A stretch of DNA of 64,000 nucleotides from a bacterium (lineage in GTDB: Bacteria > Electryoneota > RPQS01), in NCBI GenBank assembly GCA_016703065.1, contig JADJCU010000001.1, positions 496,001 to 560,000 on the forward strand, in the 5' to 3' direction. Both the position numbers and the translations under genes were made by a program. The notes below the pieces were generated by a model, which was not told the origin of the DNA, did no database searches, and was given only the letters and a program-made list of their open reading frames with translations. Shown here one piece after another: positions 8,511-17,801 of this stretch; position 1 is the first letter of the stretch, and each line of letters starts with the position of its first letter.

Positions 8511-10214
8511 TTACTTGAGGAACACTACCTTGCGGGTTTCGATAGCTTTGTCCTCACTCGCACGTAAGAAATAGATGCCCGCCGCCAAGACTGCTGGCGC
8601 GCTATAGTGAAGCAGGCCACCGTGACCCCGGCCTTCCTGAAGCGTCGCAACCTCGCGGCCAAGTATGTCGTAGAGCTTCAGCGAGAATCCGCTTCCCATG
8701 ATTCCGGCAACCGCCACTGAAAATTCGCCGTTGAATGGACTGGGATAGACGTTCAATACTCGCCAGTTCACCGGAAACACCGGCACAGGCCGTTCAACTG
8801 CGGACGTCGACGTATCCGGCGGAGTCAACAGCCACGGCTCAAACAGCACACTATCCGACAAGAGCGTATCGCCCAAACCTGTCGGATTCAGAGTCGGATG
8901 ATACGGCCCGCTCGCGTCCCCCCACCAATTGTTCCGAGCATCAATCGTTGTCGGATAATCCTCGTAGTAGTCTACCGTCTTCCCGCTGTTTCCAGTCAGA
9001 ATATTGTCATGAAACCTCTGCCGCGCATTCGGACCGGTCACGAGTACGGATGCATAGGATGTGTCTGAGCTGAAGTTTCCTTCGAAGACGTTATGATGTA
9101 TGTCGATTGTCGTGCCCTGGAAACAATAGAGCTGAGCCCCTGCTGAACTCTGATTGTACCTCACGATGTTGAATGTTGCCGAACCGGCGACTCCTGCAAA
9201 GAAGATGTTCCCCGCCCGAACCGAGGCGTCGTTATACTCAACGACATTGCCCGTGAAATTGGTGGAATCGTCAGACTCACAGCAGAATCGCACACCGATC
9301 GTATTCGACAACGTTGGTCCAAAGTAGTTGCCTTCTATGATGTAATTGCCTTGCCCACCTACAAGATGCGCTGCATAAAGCATCACAGTTGCAGAGTTGT
9401 TCGTGAACGTCGTTCTACGAACTTCTGCATGCCCGTCTCCCAGTGTAAGCCCACCAACGATTCCCGCGCAGCTGTCAAAGACGCAGTCCTCAATAACAGC
9501 GTTCGGCGATAGGACGCTCATCCCCCCCCCCGACTCTCCAAGACTGAAACAATTATGAAACCCGGTGCCTCGCACCTCCAGCGAACATCTGTTCGTGTAT
9601 ACGCCGCCGCCCCACAACGTTGACCAGCATTGCTTTACCTCGCACTCAATAAGCACAAGACTATTGACAGACTCGTCTTCATCCCGAAATGCGAAGATGC
9701 CGCCGCCGAATACCGCATTGCCTGACAATATACTGCACCGGCTCAAGTAGACTCGCGACCGCAACGCGTACACACATCCACCTGCAAACTCGTCCTCCTC
9801 TGACCATCGAGTTCCCAATCCACTACGCAATGTGAGGCCAGATATCCAAACCGGGTCGGAACAGTCAATGATGGCGAAGCAAGACTGCGTGTCGGGATGA
9901 ACAGCATCTGGTTCGACTATGGTCAGTGATATGTGCGACGAATCTTCGTCGAGCAGGAACCGGCTCCCAATTGTGGCCCCTCTGGTGAGCATTGTCACCG
10001 ACTCCTCGTACACGCCGTGTTCGAGAATAATCGTGTCGGTTGATGACGACGAACTTAATGCGGCCTCAATACTCTCTCCGGGAGAAACGAAGATAACGTT
10101 CGCCTGCACAGGCGCTCCGGCCACTCCTGCAAGGCAGATCACAATTTGAAAACTGAAAGCGGCCGCGCAAAATGCGCGGCCGCCCAATGAAGACCTACTA
10201 ATTCCCGTTGCCAT
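8511..10214 (-). CDS. Exported beta-helix protein with T9SS sorting domain
   Basis: 567 residues. An N-terminal signal peptide (basic residues 7 and 13, hydrophobic 14-34, cleavage probably after PVQA) precedes a parallel beta-helix region (about 40-455) with repeats like RNNWWGDASGPYH, the same signature as in the converging gene at 6783-8432. The C-terminal domain (YPSPFNGEFSVAV to TRKVVFLK) is a T9SS type A sorting domain. The ATG overlaps the stop of the small secreted protein gene by 17 bases. A GC-rich terminator-like hairpin lies within codons 11-21, so expression may be reduced relative to the upstream gene. Confidence 0.85.
   Translation of the reverse strand: MATGISRSSLGGRAFCAAAFSFQIVICLAGVAGAPVQANVIFVSPGESIEAALSSSSSTDTIILEHGVYEESVTMLTRGATIGSRFLLDEDSSHISLTIVEPDAVHPDTQSCFAIIDCSDPVWISGLTLRSGLGTRWSEEDEFAGGCVYALRSRVYLSRCSILSGNAVFGGGIFAFRDEDESVNSLVLIECEVKQCWSTLWGGGVYTNRCSLEVRGTGFHNCFSLGESGGGMSVLSPNAVIEDCVFDSCAGIVGGLTLGDGHAEVRRTTFTNNSATVMLYAAHLVGGQGNYIIEGNYFGPTLSNTIGVRFCCESDDSTNFTGNVVEYNDASVRAGNIFFAGVAGSATFNIVRYNQSSAGAQLYCFQGTTIDIHHNVFEGNFSSDTSYASVLVTGPNARQRFHDNILTGNSGKTVDYYEDYPTTIDARNNWWGDASGPYHPTLNPTGLGDTLLSDSVLFEPWLLTPPDTSTSAVERPVPVFPVNWRVLNVYPSPFNGEFSVAVAGIMGSGFSLKLYDILGREVATLQEGRGHGGLLHYSAPAVLAAGIYFLRASEDKAIETRKVVFLK
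10150..10183 (-). terminator. Terminator-like hairpin inside signal-peptide codons
   Basis: On the minus strand an 11-base perfect stem (GCGGCCGCGCA/TGCGCGGCCGC, three-base loop) is followed by TTTCAGTTTTC. It begins 15 bases after the stop of the small secreted protein gene and inside the 5' end of the beta-helix gene. It could act as a partial terminator. Confidence 0.6.
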
Positions 10215-10605
10215 TGGGACAAATTGAGACTATTTCCTGTGACCGAACCTGCGCTTTTGCAGTTCCACTCGTTATCGTCGCAGACGACATGAGTGCATAG
10301 AAGTTTCGATCGTCTGTTACCTGAAGCCCTACAGTGTGGCTTGTGCAGTTGCCTCCGCTCACATCAATTTCGTCAACCGGAAGAGCACCTACCCCGTCAA
10401 TCTCGCTATGCAGGTTGCCATTCGCTGGTGCCAGCGCATCGTGCTTGTACGTTCCGGCGGATGTGACAGTGATGTCTTTTGACAGACTTCCTGATGTTGC
10501 GTGCGTGTTGACCACGTTCAGAGCATTAGCTCCTACAGCGAGGACCAGCGCCAATATCAACGCTAAGTACAGCCCCCCCCTGATCTTACGATTTCCCATA
10601 CGCAT
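10198..10605 (-). CDS. Small secreted protein
   Basis: 135 residues, unrecognised. The start at 10605 is chosen because AGAGG lies seven bases upstream and the product then begins with a clean signal peptide (MRMGNRKIRGG, then a hydrophobic run ending GANA). The mature part of about 105 residues is rich in Ser, Thr, Ala and Asp with two cysteines (GGNCTS and SICPNG) and looks beta-rich. It is the first gene of a two-gene unit with the T9SS beta-helix protein, mirroring the arrangement at 6373-8432. Confidence 0.75.
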   Translation of the reverse strand: MRMGNRKIRGGLYLALILALVLAVGANALNVVNTHATSGSLSKDITVTSAGTYKHDALAPANGNLHSEIDGVGALPVDEIDVSGGNCTSHTVGLQVTDDRNFYALMSSATITSGTAKAQVRSQEIVSICPNGNGN

Positions 10606-10653
10606 TGTATACCTCTTTTGTTTAACCTCTCTGCCTTGTGCAGGGTCATCATC

Positions 10654-10682
10654 AATATACGATGGAAGACAGGGTTTGTCAA
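10654..10682 (-). promoter_or_regulatory. Strong predicted sigma70-type promoter
   Basis: On the minus strand: TTGACA, 17 bases, TATATT, about 45 bases upstream of the small secreted protein start. Confidence 0.8.
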
Positions 10683-10718
10683 GAGCGAAAGAAACTGCAC
10701 AAGGGCACAGCCGCTCCC

Positions 10719-11231
10719 TCACACCAACGTGCTGCACTCGTGCTTCAGGAGCCACGTCTTGCGATCCACGCCCCCGGCGTATCCGGTTAGGTGATTGTTT
10801 TGCCCCAACACGCGATGACATGGCACGATCACAGCCACCGGATTCTGTCCGTTCGCAAGTCCTACCGCGCGGGCGCCATTCGTCAACAACAAGTGCTTGG
10901 CAATCTCACCATACGTAATCGTCGTGCCGAATGGAATCAACTGCAGTTCGCGCCACACCTCCAACTGAAACTCCGATCCGCGCAAGTCGAGCGGCACCTC
11001 AAAGTGCGTGCGATAACCCGCGAAGTACTCGGTCAACTCCTTGCGCGCAAGCTGCAATATTTTCGTTTCGATGCACTCACCCGGTATCTCCTGCGGATCG
11101 TCCAGAAAATCGGCGCGCATCAGCCCCTTCTCGCTTGCCGTCAAGCGCATGCGGCCAAGCGGAGTCTTCAAGTCCGTCCAATACGATTGTGCGGTCTCGA
11201 TGCTTAAGGGGTCTTCAATAAGGTGTACCAT
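10719..11231 (-). CDS. ogt: Methylated-DNA-protein cysteine methyltransferase
   Basis: 170 residues. This suicide enzyme transfers alkyl groups from O6-alkylguanine (and O4-alkylthymine) in DNA to its own cysteine. The active-site motif PCHR is present (VAVIVPCHRVLG), preceded by the DNA-binding helix region GTTITYGEIAKHL and the NGARAVGLANGQNP loop, and followed by GYAGGVDRKTWLLKHE. Length is normal for Ogt, without an Ada regulatory part. It overlaps the 3' end of the alkA-like gene by 28 bases, so the two alkylation-repair genes are co-transcribed. Confidence 0.95.
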   Translation of the reverse strand: MVHLIEDPLSIETAQSYWTDLKTPLGRMRLTASEKGLMRADFLDDPQEIPGECIETKILQLARKELTEYFAGYRTHFEVPLDLRGSEFQLEVWRELQLIPFGTTITYGEIAKHLLLTNGARAVGLANGQNPVAVIVPCHRVLGQNNHLTGYAGGVDRKTWLLKHECSTLV

Positions 11232-12094
11232 ATATAGAAGGTCGCGTAACTCCGAAAGGGCCGCCAGCTTTCCGTGATGTGTTTCGTCTCGTCAATCGTA
11301 GCCTGACGGCCTAAACCATATTCGCGCGCCAACGCATTCCGCAAACCAATATCTTCATACGGACACGCATCCGCGTCACCGTGCACGCGCATCATCGCAT
11401 ACTCCACCGACCAGGGCCCGATGCCCCGCAGCTCGATCAGCCGCGCCCGCATCGCCTCCGGGTCAGAGCCGCTGAAGTTCGATTCATCAAGATAACCCAG
11501 ACAAAGCTCCTGCGCAAGACCCTGAAGATATTCTCCCTTCTGCCGCGATAACCCGCAGCGCAAGAGCTCACTTGGAGTCAAACTTAGAAGCGCATAGGGC
11601 GCGGGAAATCCCTCATAAACCTTGCCTTGCCACTCGACGATCGCCTCGCAATATAGTGCTAAACGTGAGCGCACCGCAAACGCAGATGCTACAGAAACCT
11701 GTTGCCCAATGATCGACCACGAGAGGCACTCCCACAAACTGTGAATCCCCACCAGCCGCAGGCCGCGAAACTCGGTGGTCCATTTCGACAAATACACGTC
11801 CGGTTTGGCAAACTCATAGAAGCGCAATAGTTCATCATCACTGCCAAACGTGCGGCGCAGAAAGTGTTCGAGCTGATCTACTCGTAACGCACTTTCCTTT
11901 CCCACAACGATACGCGCATTCACCGCCTCAGTTCCGCTTGGCGTGACTTCAACTAAGTAATATCCGTCCTCATCCGCCAGTACCTGACAGAAGCGCTCGC
12001 CCGATACGGCGTGCGCCTGCGAGTTCTCATAGCGACCGATATACGCCGCCGTCTTCGCAAAATCGAACGGCGCGGAAAACGTGTGGTGGAGCAT
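11204..12094 (-). CDS. alkA: DNA-3-methyladenine glycosylase, AlkA family
   Basis: 296 residues. It excises alkylated bases and starts base-excision repair. The C-terminal two-thirds is the HhH-GPD fold. The helix-hairpin-helix is LIELRGIGPWSVEYAMMRV, followed by the catalytic Asp in YEDIGLRNAL. The motif WSIIGQQVSVASA is the conserved helix that opens the domain. The N-terminal 110 residues form the AlkA-type beta domain. No iron-sulfur cysteine loop is present, as expected for AlkA. It partners ogt downstream. No clear ribosome site is visible before the ATG. Confidence 0.9.
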   Translation of the reverse strand: MLHHTFSAPFDFAKTAAYIGRYENSQAHAVSGERFCQVLADEDGYYLVEVTPSGTEAVNARIVVGKESALRVDQLEHFLRRTFGSDDELLRFYEFAKPDVYLSKWTTEFRGLRLVGIHSLWECLSWSIIGQQVSVASAFAVRSRLALYCEAIVEWQGKVYEGFPAPYALLSLTPSELLRCGLSRQKGEYLQGLAQELCLGYLDESNFSGSDPEAMRARLIELRGIGPWSVEYAMMRVHGDADACPYEDIGLRNALAREYGLGRQATIDETKHITESWRPFRSYATFYIWYTLLKTP

Positions 12095-12161
12095 GTAGAA
12101 GAAAACGCGGGCGAAGCATAACTGCCGCGCGCCGCGTTTCCAAGTTGAGTGTAAGGGTAGA

Positions 12162-13679
12162 TCAGTTCACTTCGACCGCTTCAAACGTCTTCACGCCGTC
12201 GCGCACGATGCGGAAGAGCACGGCCTTGTCGCTGTTGCGCAAGTTCGCCGCGATCTGCTTGAAGCCGGTGATATCATCGACAGGCTTGCGGTCGATTTCA
12301 ATAATGACGTCGCCTTCGCGCAGCTTTTCGCGCGCCGGAGAGTCTTCCTCAATTTCGTTGATAATCACACCGTACGTGCCATCCAACCGCAGGGCGCGAG
12401 CCATTGATTCATTCACCTGACCGACATCAATACCAAGCCAGTTGCCCGACGGCTCCGGAGCCTCCTGGCCCTGACCCAGGAACGAGGCAAGCTGCGTCCG
12501 ATCGCCCAATACGAACTCGAGCGTCTTCGGCTTGCCTTCGCGAATTACCTTAGCTTTCACCGCCTGCCCCGGCGGAACATCTGCAACCGCCATGCGGAAT
12601 TGCTGCACATCCTTGATGGTCAAACCGTTAAACTCGGTCATCACATCGCCGGCTTCCAACCCACCTTCCGAAGCGGGGGTCTTGGGATCGACACGTTCGA
12701 CAAACACGCCGTCCAAATTGCTCTCGACACCCGTCGCCGAACGCAATTCCGCCGTCAGCTCGCGCGGCAGCATCCCCAAATAGCCGCGCGCAACTTTGCC
12801 GTGCTCGCGCAATTGATCAACGACCTTCATCGCCATGTTGATCGGAATCGCAAAGCCGATCCCCTGACCGGACGGATTGATGGCCGTGTTCACGCCGATC
12901 ACCTCGCCATGAATATTGCACAACGGACCGCCGCTATTGCCAAAGTTGATCGACGCATCCGTCTGAATGAAGTCCTGATAGCTCGGACCGCCGCCCGCAA
13001 TCGCAAGGTTGCTGCGCCCGCGCGCCGACACGATCCCCACCGTCAGCGTCCATTCTAAACCGAGCGGATTGCCCATCGCAATGGCCCAATCACCAACGCG
13101 TAACTGATCCGAGTTGCCGATCAGCGCCACTTCGTTCGGCGCAAAATCGTGGTCAATCTTGATCACGGCGACATCCGTTTCAGGATCAGCGCCAATAATC
13201 CGCGCCACGTACTCCTTGCCGTTCTGCGTCTTCACTTTCACTTCATCCGCGTCTTCAACTACGTGATTGTTCGTCAGGATGTATCCATCCCGGCTGATTA
13301 TCATGCCCGATCCGGTTGACGGTGCGTGAAACTCGCGCGGACGATTGTTATTATTGTTGTCGCGCCGATGAAAGAACTCAAAGAGTGGCGAGTCGTTGAA
13401 GAACTCGTCCATCGGGTTGGTACCCTTGATAACCTTGTCCGACGAAATATTGACCACCGTCGGGCCGACGCGCTCCGCCACCGCCACGAACGGGCTTTCC
13501 CCGTGGTCGTTTATCATCGCGTTGTACTGCGCAAATTCGGCATTGACGCGCGGGGCGGCCTCCGTGACTTGTGCGACCGCCTGCTCGTCCACGTGCAATT
13601 TGGCCGTCAGCATTATCCCGGCCACGACCCCCGCCAGCACGAGGCCGGCACCAATCAATCCCAGTTTTCGCATGGTCAT
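12162..13679 (-). CDS. htrA: HtrA/DegP-type serine protease with two PDZ domains
   Basis: 505 residues. Envelope quality-control protease. An N-terminal signal or membrane anchor (residues about 5-26) is followed by the trypsin-like domain with catalytic His (TNNHVVEDADE), Asp (ETDVAVIKID) and Ser (NFGNSGGPL). Two PDZ domains follow (about residues 285-385 and 410-500, with GYLGM and WLGIDVG carboxylate-binding loops). All catalytic residues are intact and the length is normal. It lies upstream of alkA-ogt on the same strand, with a 67-base gap. A short Asn-rich run (RRDNNNNNRP) sits in the loop before the active site. Confidence 0.96.
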   Translation of the reverse strand: MTMRKLGLIGAGLVLAGVVAGIMLTAKLHVDEQAVAQVTEAAPRVNAEFAQYNAMINDHGESPFVAVAERVGPTVVNISSDKVIKGTNPMDEFFNDSPLFEFFHRRDNNNNNRPREFHAPSTGSGMIISRDGYILTNNHVVEDADEVKVKTQNGKEYVARIIGADPETDVAVIKIDHDFAPNEVALIGNSDQLRVGDWAIAMGNPLGLEWTLTVGIVSARGRSNLAIAGGGPSYQDFIQTDASINFGNSGGPLCNIHGEVIGVNTAINPSGQGIGFAIPINMAMKVVDQLREHGKVARGYLGMLPRELTAELRSATGVESNLDGVFVERVDPKTPASEGGLEAGDVMTEFNGLTIKDVQQFRMAVADVPPGQAVKAKVIREGKPKTLEFVLGDRTQLASFLGQGQEAPEPSGNWLGIDVGQVNESMARALRLDGTYGVIINEIEEDSPAREKLREGDVIIEIDRKPVDDITGFKQIAANLRNSDKAVLFRIVRDGVKTFEAVEVN

Positions 13680-13883
13680 TTCTGTTTAATTCGATGTTCT
13701 ACGCAGCACTCCGAGGCATGGCGTACCCCCGCCCGGCCTGTGTTTCATGGAGTAAACGACTACAAATCAAGCTGGTTCCCGGGTTCCCAATCCACGCTCA
13801 CAAGTCTATTTTTGTTTAGCTTAAGAGACCCCGAGCGGTCAAATCGAGTTGATAGTCCGCAACATTTTTTGCATCTTTATAGT

Positions 13884-16421
13884 ATGCATCAACTCTACCA
13901 AACCTTCAAGAGGCTTCCCCTAATTGGAGCAGCCTGTCTGTTACTGGTTGCAACCTCCGCCGTGGTCGCCCAGAGTTCGCTCGATTTGACCGGCGCAAAC
14001 GACTATGCATTCGCCTCTGATGCCGTCACGTTCGATTTCTTGGGCGGGTTCACAATCGACCTGCAATTCCGCTCTACGAATGCGGTGGAAGGTTGCCTCC
14101 TGGCGAAGTTTCATCAGAGTTCAGGCTCCACGCTTGACGACTCCTACTTTGTCGTCGTGCAGGCCGACGGCTCGCTCGAAGCGCGCATTCAAACGACGAC
14201 GGCCCTCGGGACCATGAACGGCGGGAGCGGAGCGCATGACGGCAATTGGCATCATGTCGCCCTCGTTTACGATCCGACGGATGGTTATGCCTGTCTGTTT
14301 CTCGACGGCACCTCGATTGACAGCGTCGCGCTCACGTCGCCCGTCCGCAATAGCGCCGAGCCGATACGACTTGGGGCGCTGCGTACGACGGGAGCATTGA
14401 CAACCTTTTTTGACGGCTATATTGACGAATTGCGTTTCTGGAATAGCGCCCGGCGCGCCGAACAGGCCTCATGTTTGCGAGACGTCACGATTCTCGAAAA
14501 TACTCCGGGGCTTGTCAGCTACTATCGATTTGATGAAGCTGCCGGCACGGATGCGTTTGACGTGGTCGCTCCGTTCGAGAATATTCAGTTAATCAGCGGC
14601 GCACTTTTCTCATCGTTTGAACCCGTCTTCCAGTCGCGCCTCACCGGGCCGGGGATGTGTCTGTGCGGCAATCTGAGCGGGAGTTATGCGAGCCCCAGTC
14701 CCGCCATCCTGCTTGTCGGTGATACTGTGCGCGTCGCCGTGGACGACACTCTGTTACTCTCTGGCGTTGCGATCACAGTTGACTCATCGGTCGAGTGTGT
14801 GTCTTTTGACGGGTATCTTGCGACAGGACCCGATTCGATCTCCTTTACGACTCAGCCCGGTGGTTTTGGCGGACCGCTGAAGATGAGCGGCGATCCGACA
14901 TCGTCGCTCTCTCGCACGCGCTTCACTGGATTCACGGGATATGCCGTGCACGTTTCCTCGGGAGGTTTGATATCAAACTCAATGTTTGCGGGTCCCGGCG
15001 GCGGCATCTTCGCTGACTTCGCTGAAGTCGTCATCGATTCATGTGACTTCACGGATTGTACCGCCGATTCGGGAAGCGTAATTGTCGTGAACGCGGGCGC
15101 TGTCCAAATCGAGAATTGTCGTTTTCATGATTGCGCCGGGGCCTCACTCATATCAATTGCAGATGCTGCGCCGATCGCTCCTGCCGATGCAGTACTCTCG
15201 CGTTCACTCCTCTACGGCAATTCCGTAAGCGGTGCGCTGATTGCTGTGACCGGAAGCGAGGCGACCGTCTTGCGCAACCTGACGATTACTGCGAATAGCG
15301 CCGCAACGCTAATTAGCGCCGCGTCACCGACGCTGCTCAGCAGTTCAATTCTCACGGGCAACAGCACACATGACCTTGCGGGCGCGGCAGTTGACGTTTA
15401 CTACTCCATTCTCGCCAATCCGGATTTTCTCTTTCAACACGAGAACTTTGCGGCCGATCCCGTCTTTATCGATCCCGCGCAATCGAACTTTGCTCTTGCG
15501 GCAGGTTCACCGGCGATCAATCACGGAGATCCGGACACGCAGTTTGACGATCCCGACGGCACGCGCAACGACATCGGCGCGCTGGCCGCAGGAGATTTCG
15601 CTCCCGTGCTCCAGTCGGTCTTGGATGTACCTCACGACAATGGGCGACAGGTCATGGTGCAATGGCTTCCCTCGGCCGGGGACGACAATCGGGGCGGAAT
15701 CGCCGGATATTCTGTGTGGCGGAAGGTCAACCTTGCGAGTCTCGAGAATTTTGAGCTAATTGCGGAGCTTCCGGCCGGACAGCTTCCGGGCTACGGGCAA
15801 GTTGCTCCGACGCTCGCCGATTCGAATCAAGCCGGGCTCCCGTATTACAGCTACTTTGTCCGCGCACAGTCACAGAACCCGCTGGCATATTGGGATACAG
15901 CGCTCGACAGCGCTTATAGTGTGGATAACTTGAGCCCCGGTGCGCCGCTGCTGCTGGCCGAACTCGAATCAGATGGCGTGCGCCTCTCCTGGGAGGCTGT
16001 ACCGGACAGCGACCTCGCATATTACGCCATCTATCGCGCGGATTCAGTTTTCGATCCGGACACGATGGTCACCGCGCTCACGACCACCGCAGATACCACG
16101 CTCGTTGACGGTCCGCTCGTCTCCGACGACTACGCCTATGTGGTGCGGGCGGTCGATATCAACGGTAACTATTCTAACGCATCTAATCTTGAATTTGTTC
16201 ATCTGACCGTATTGCGCGCTCCGCTTGCCTTGACCATCTTGCACCAATCCGGTGTCGTAACGCTCACCTGGTACGGCTGGCCCGAAGCGGGACAGTATGC
16301 ACTCCATCGCTCCAGTGACTTCGGAGATTCGTGGACCCAATTCGCCACAACGCCTGATACGTTTTTCGTAACAACTCCGACCGCAACTTCTTTCCTGTAT
16401 AGAGTCGTTTCCCAACCCTGA
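13884..16421 (+). CDS. Large exported LamG / beta-helix / FN3 protein without sorting domain
   Basis: 845 residues. The start at 13884 gives a signal peptide (MHQLYQTFKR, hydrophobic core, cleavage after VVAQ). There is no clear ribosome site. Residues about 35-210 form a LamG/concanavalin-like domain (DGNWHHVALVYDPTDGYACL, YYRFDEAAG). Residues about 270-560 look like a parallel beta-helix ending in a pattern common in such proteins (AINHGDPDTQFDDPDGTRNDIGA). Two fibronectin type III-like repeats follow (about 590-845). Unlike its neighbours it ends without YPNPFN or a T9SS domain. The stop is four bases before the MFS gene. Confidence 0.8.
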   Translation: MHQLYQTFKRLPLIGAACLLLVATSAVVAQSSLDLTGANDYAFASDAVTFDFLGGFTIDLQFRSTNAVEGCLLAKFHQSSGSTLDDSYFVVVQADGSLEARIQTTTALGTMNGGSGAHDGNWHHVALVYDPTDGYACLFLDGTSIDSVALTSPVRNSAEPIRLGALRTTGALTTFFDGYIDELRFWNSARRAEQASCLRDVTILENTPGLVSYYRFDEAAGTDAFDVVAPFENIQLISGALFSSFEPVFQSRLTGPGMCLCGNLSGSYASPSPAILLVGDTVRVAVDDTLLLSGVAITVDSSVECVSFDGYLATGPDSISFTTQPGGFGGPLKMSGDPTSSLSRTRFTGFTGYAVHVSSGGLISNSMFAGPGGGIFADFAEVVIDSCDFTDCTADSGSVIVVNAGAVQIENCRFHDCAGASLISIADAAPIAPADAVLSRSLLYGNSVSGALIAVTGSEATVLRNLTITANSAATLISAASPTLLSSSILTGNSTHDLAGAAVDVYYSILANPDFLFQHENFAADPVFIDPAQSNFALAAGSPAINHGDPDTQFDDPDGTRNDIGALAAGDFAPVLQSVLDVPHDNGRQVMVQWLPSAGDDNRGGIAGYSVWRKVNLASLENFELIAELPAGQLPGYGQVAPTLADSNQAGLPYYSYFVRAQSQNPLAYWDTALDSAYSVDNLSPGAPLLLAELESDGVRLSWEAVPDSDLAYYAIYRADSVFDPDTMVTALTTTADTTLVDGPLVSDDYAYVVRAVDINGNYSNASNLEFVHLTVLRAPLALTILHQSGVVTLTWYGWPEAGQYALHRSSDFGDSWTQFATTPDTFFVTTPTATSFLYRVVSQP

Positions 16422-16425
16422 TTCC

Positions 16426-17607
16426 TTGACGCGCCGCTTTCGTTCTGAACCCCTGCTGATTTTCCTGACGATGCTTCCGGTTACGGGTGTAGTCCCGATC
16501 CTGAAGCCGTTTGTCATGGATGGTTTTGGTGTGTCCGAATTCTGGACGCATGCCTTTTTGGCTGCCAATATGTTGGCGGCTTTTCTGTTTGCACCACTGG
16601 CCGGAAGCCTTGCGGACAGGTCCGGAAATCCGCGCCTGTTCGTTCTGGTCGCCGCTGTGCTCGATGCGGCCTGTTTCTTCCTCATGCCGCATATGTCGAC
16701 CTTTGCCTCGCTGCTCACTCTGCGGTTCATTGAAGGTCTGTTCCACGTCGCTGCGCTTTCGCTCCTGCTAAGTGTTGCCGGTGCCCGGGCAAGCGAAGGA
16801 CGCAGCGCTGCTCTGGGAAGAGTCGGCGCCGCGATTACCTTTGGGGTCGCGCTGGGCTCACCAATCGGGGGTTGGCTTGGCTCGATCTCGCCCTTCTATT
16901 CTCTCTCGTCAGGCGGGCTGTTGATGCTCGTCGTCGGCGTCGCCGCACTCGCGCTTGATATTCCGGAAGCTGGTCTCGCGAGACGACAGCGGCTTGCGGA
17001 AATCGTGCAGCACTTTCTCAAAGAACCGCGCTTGCGACTGCCGTACCTGTTCGCCTTTCTGGATCGCTTCACAGTCGGTTTCTTTGTTGCCTGTTTCCCA
17101 ATACTGGCCTCGCTCAAGTTCGATTTTACTCCCGGTCAGATCGGCCTCCACATCGCCGCGTTCATGCTCACCATGGGACTGCTCTGCCGTCCGGTCGTGC
17201 TGCTCGCGAAAACCTTTTCTCAAGAGCAACTCCTGCTCGCGGGATCGCTGGTTTACGGCCTGTTTTTCGCCACCGTCGGCTGGATCGCCCCGCCACTGCT
17301 GATGGTCTGGATGTTCGCCCTCGGAGCTGCGTCCGCAGTGATGTTTATTCCCACGTTGCAGCTCTCTGCCAATGCCGCCCCCGCCGGATTTCTGGCAACA
17401 ACGATGGGGGGCTTTACCTCAGCGGGTGCGCTCGGCTTTCTTCTTGGTCCGCTCGTATCCGGGGCTTTGCTTGTCCTCTTAACACCGCGGTTGTCCACCC
17501 TCTCTGCCTATGCCGTGGTGCTTTTCATTGGCGGACTGACCGAGATTCTGGCAGCGGGCACCCTGCTCGTCAAATCGTTAACTGCCGAGAGGTCCGAGGC
17601 TACCTGA
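16426..17607 (+). CDS. MFS transporter
   Basis: 393 residues with about 12 hydrophobic segments. The loop after helix 2 (GSLADRSGNPRL) matches the MFS GxLaDrxGrr motif, and a matching short loop appears in the second half. It begins with TTG four bases after the preceding stop, so translation is probably coupled to the LamG protein gene. General resemblance is to drug-efflux or sugar-efflux MFS proteins. The substrate cannot be told. Confidence 0.85.
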   Translation: MTRRFRSEPLLIFLTMLPVTGVVPILKPFVMDGFGVSEFWTHAFLAANMLAAFLFAPLAGSLADRSGNPRLFVLVAAVLDAACFFLMPHMSTFASLLTLRFIEGLFHVAALSLLLSVAGARASEGRSAALGRVGAAITFGVALGSPIGGWLGSISPFYSLSSGGLLMLVVGVAALALDIPEAGLARRQRLAEIVQHFLKEPRLRLPYLFAFLDRFTVGFFVACFPILASLKFDFTPGQIGLHIAAFMLTMGLLCRPVVLLAKTFSQEQLLLAGSLVYGLFFATVGWIAPPLLMVWMFALGAASAVMFIPTLQLSANAAPAGFLATTMGGFTSAGALGFLLGPLVSGALLVLLTPRLSTLSAYAVVLFIGGLTEILAAGTLLVKSLTAERSEAT

Positions 17608-17728
17608 CAGCCTTTGAGCCCCCTTTTGCGGCCCAAATGAGGGCGGGGCGGGTCTAAACTCCTTTGTTTTCAACTCATCCCCGAAAGACTCACCGTAGCT
17701 TAACTTCAAGAATTTGAGTAGCTTTCAG

Positions 17729-17757
17729 TTGACTTTTCGGTTGATATGTCATAAATT
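17729..17757 (+). promoter_or_regulatory. Predicted sigma70-type promoter
   Basis: TTGACT, 17 bases, TAAATT, about 45 bases before the FN3/T9SS gene. The gene itself has AGGAGT seven bases before its ATG. Confidence 0.7.
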
Positions 17758-17801
17758 ATCGTGTTTTCCTTGTAACTTGCGACGACTTATAGGAGTCTAA
17801 G

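Noticed and set aside
13849..13883. Promoter TTGATA ... TATAGT before the LamG gene
   Set aside because: The spacer would be 23 bases and the start site would fall inside the coding sequence.
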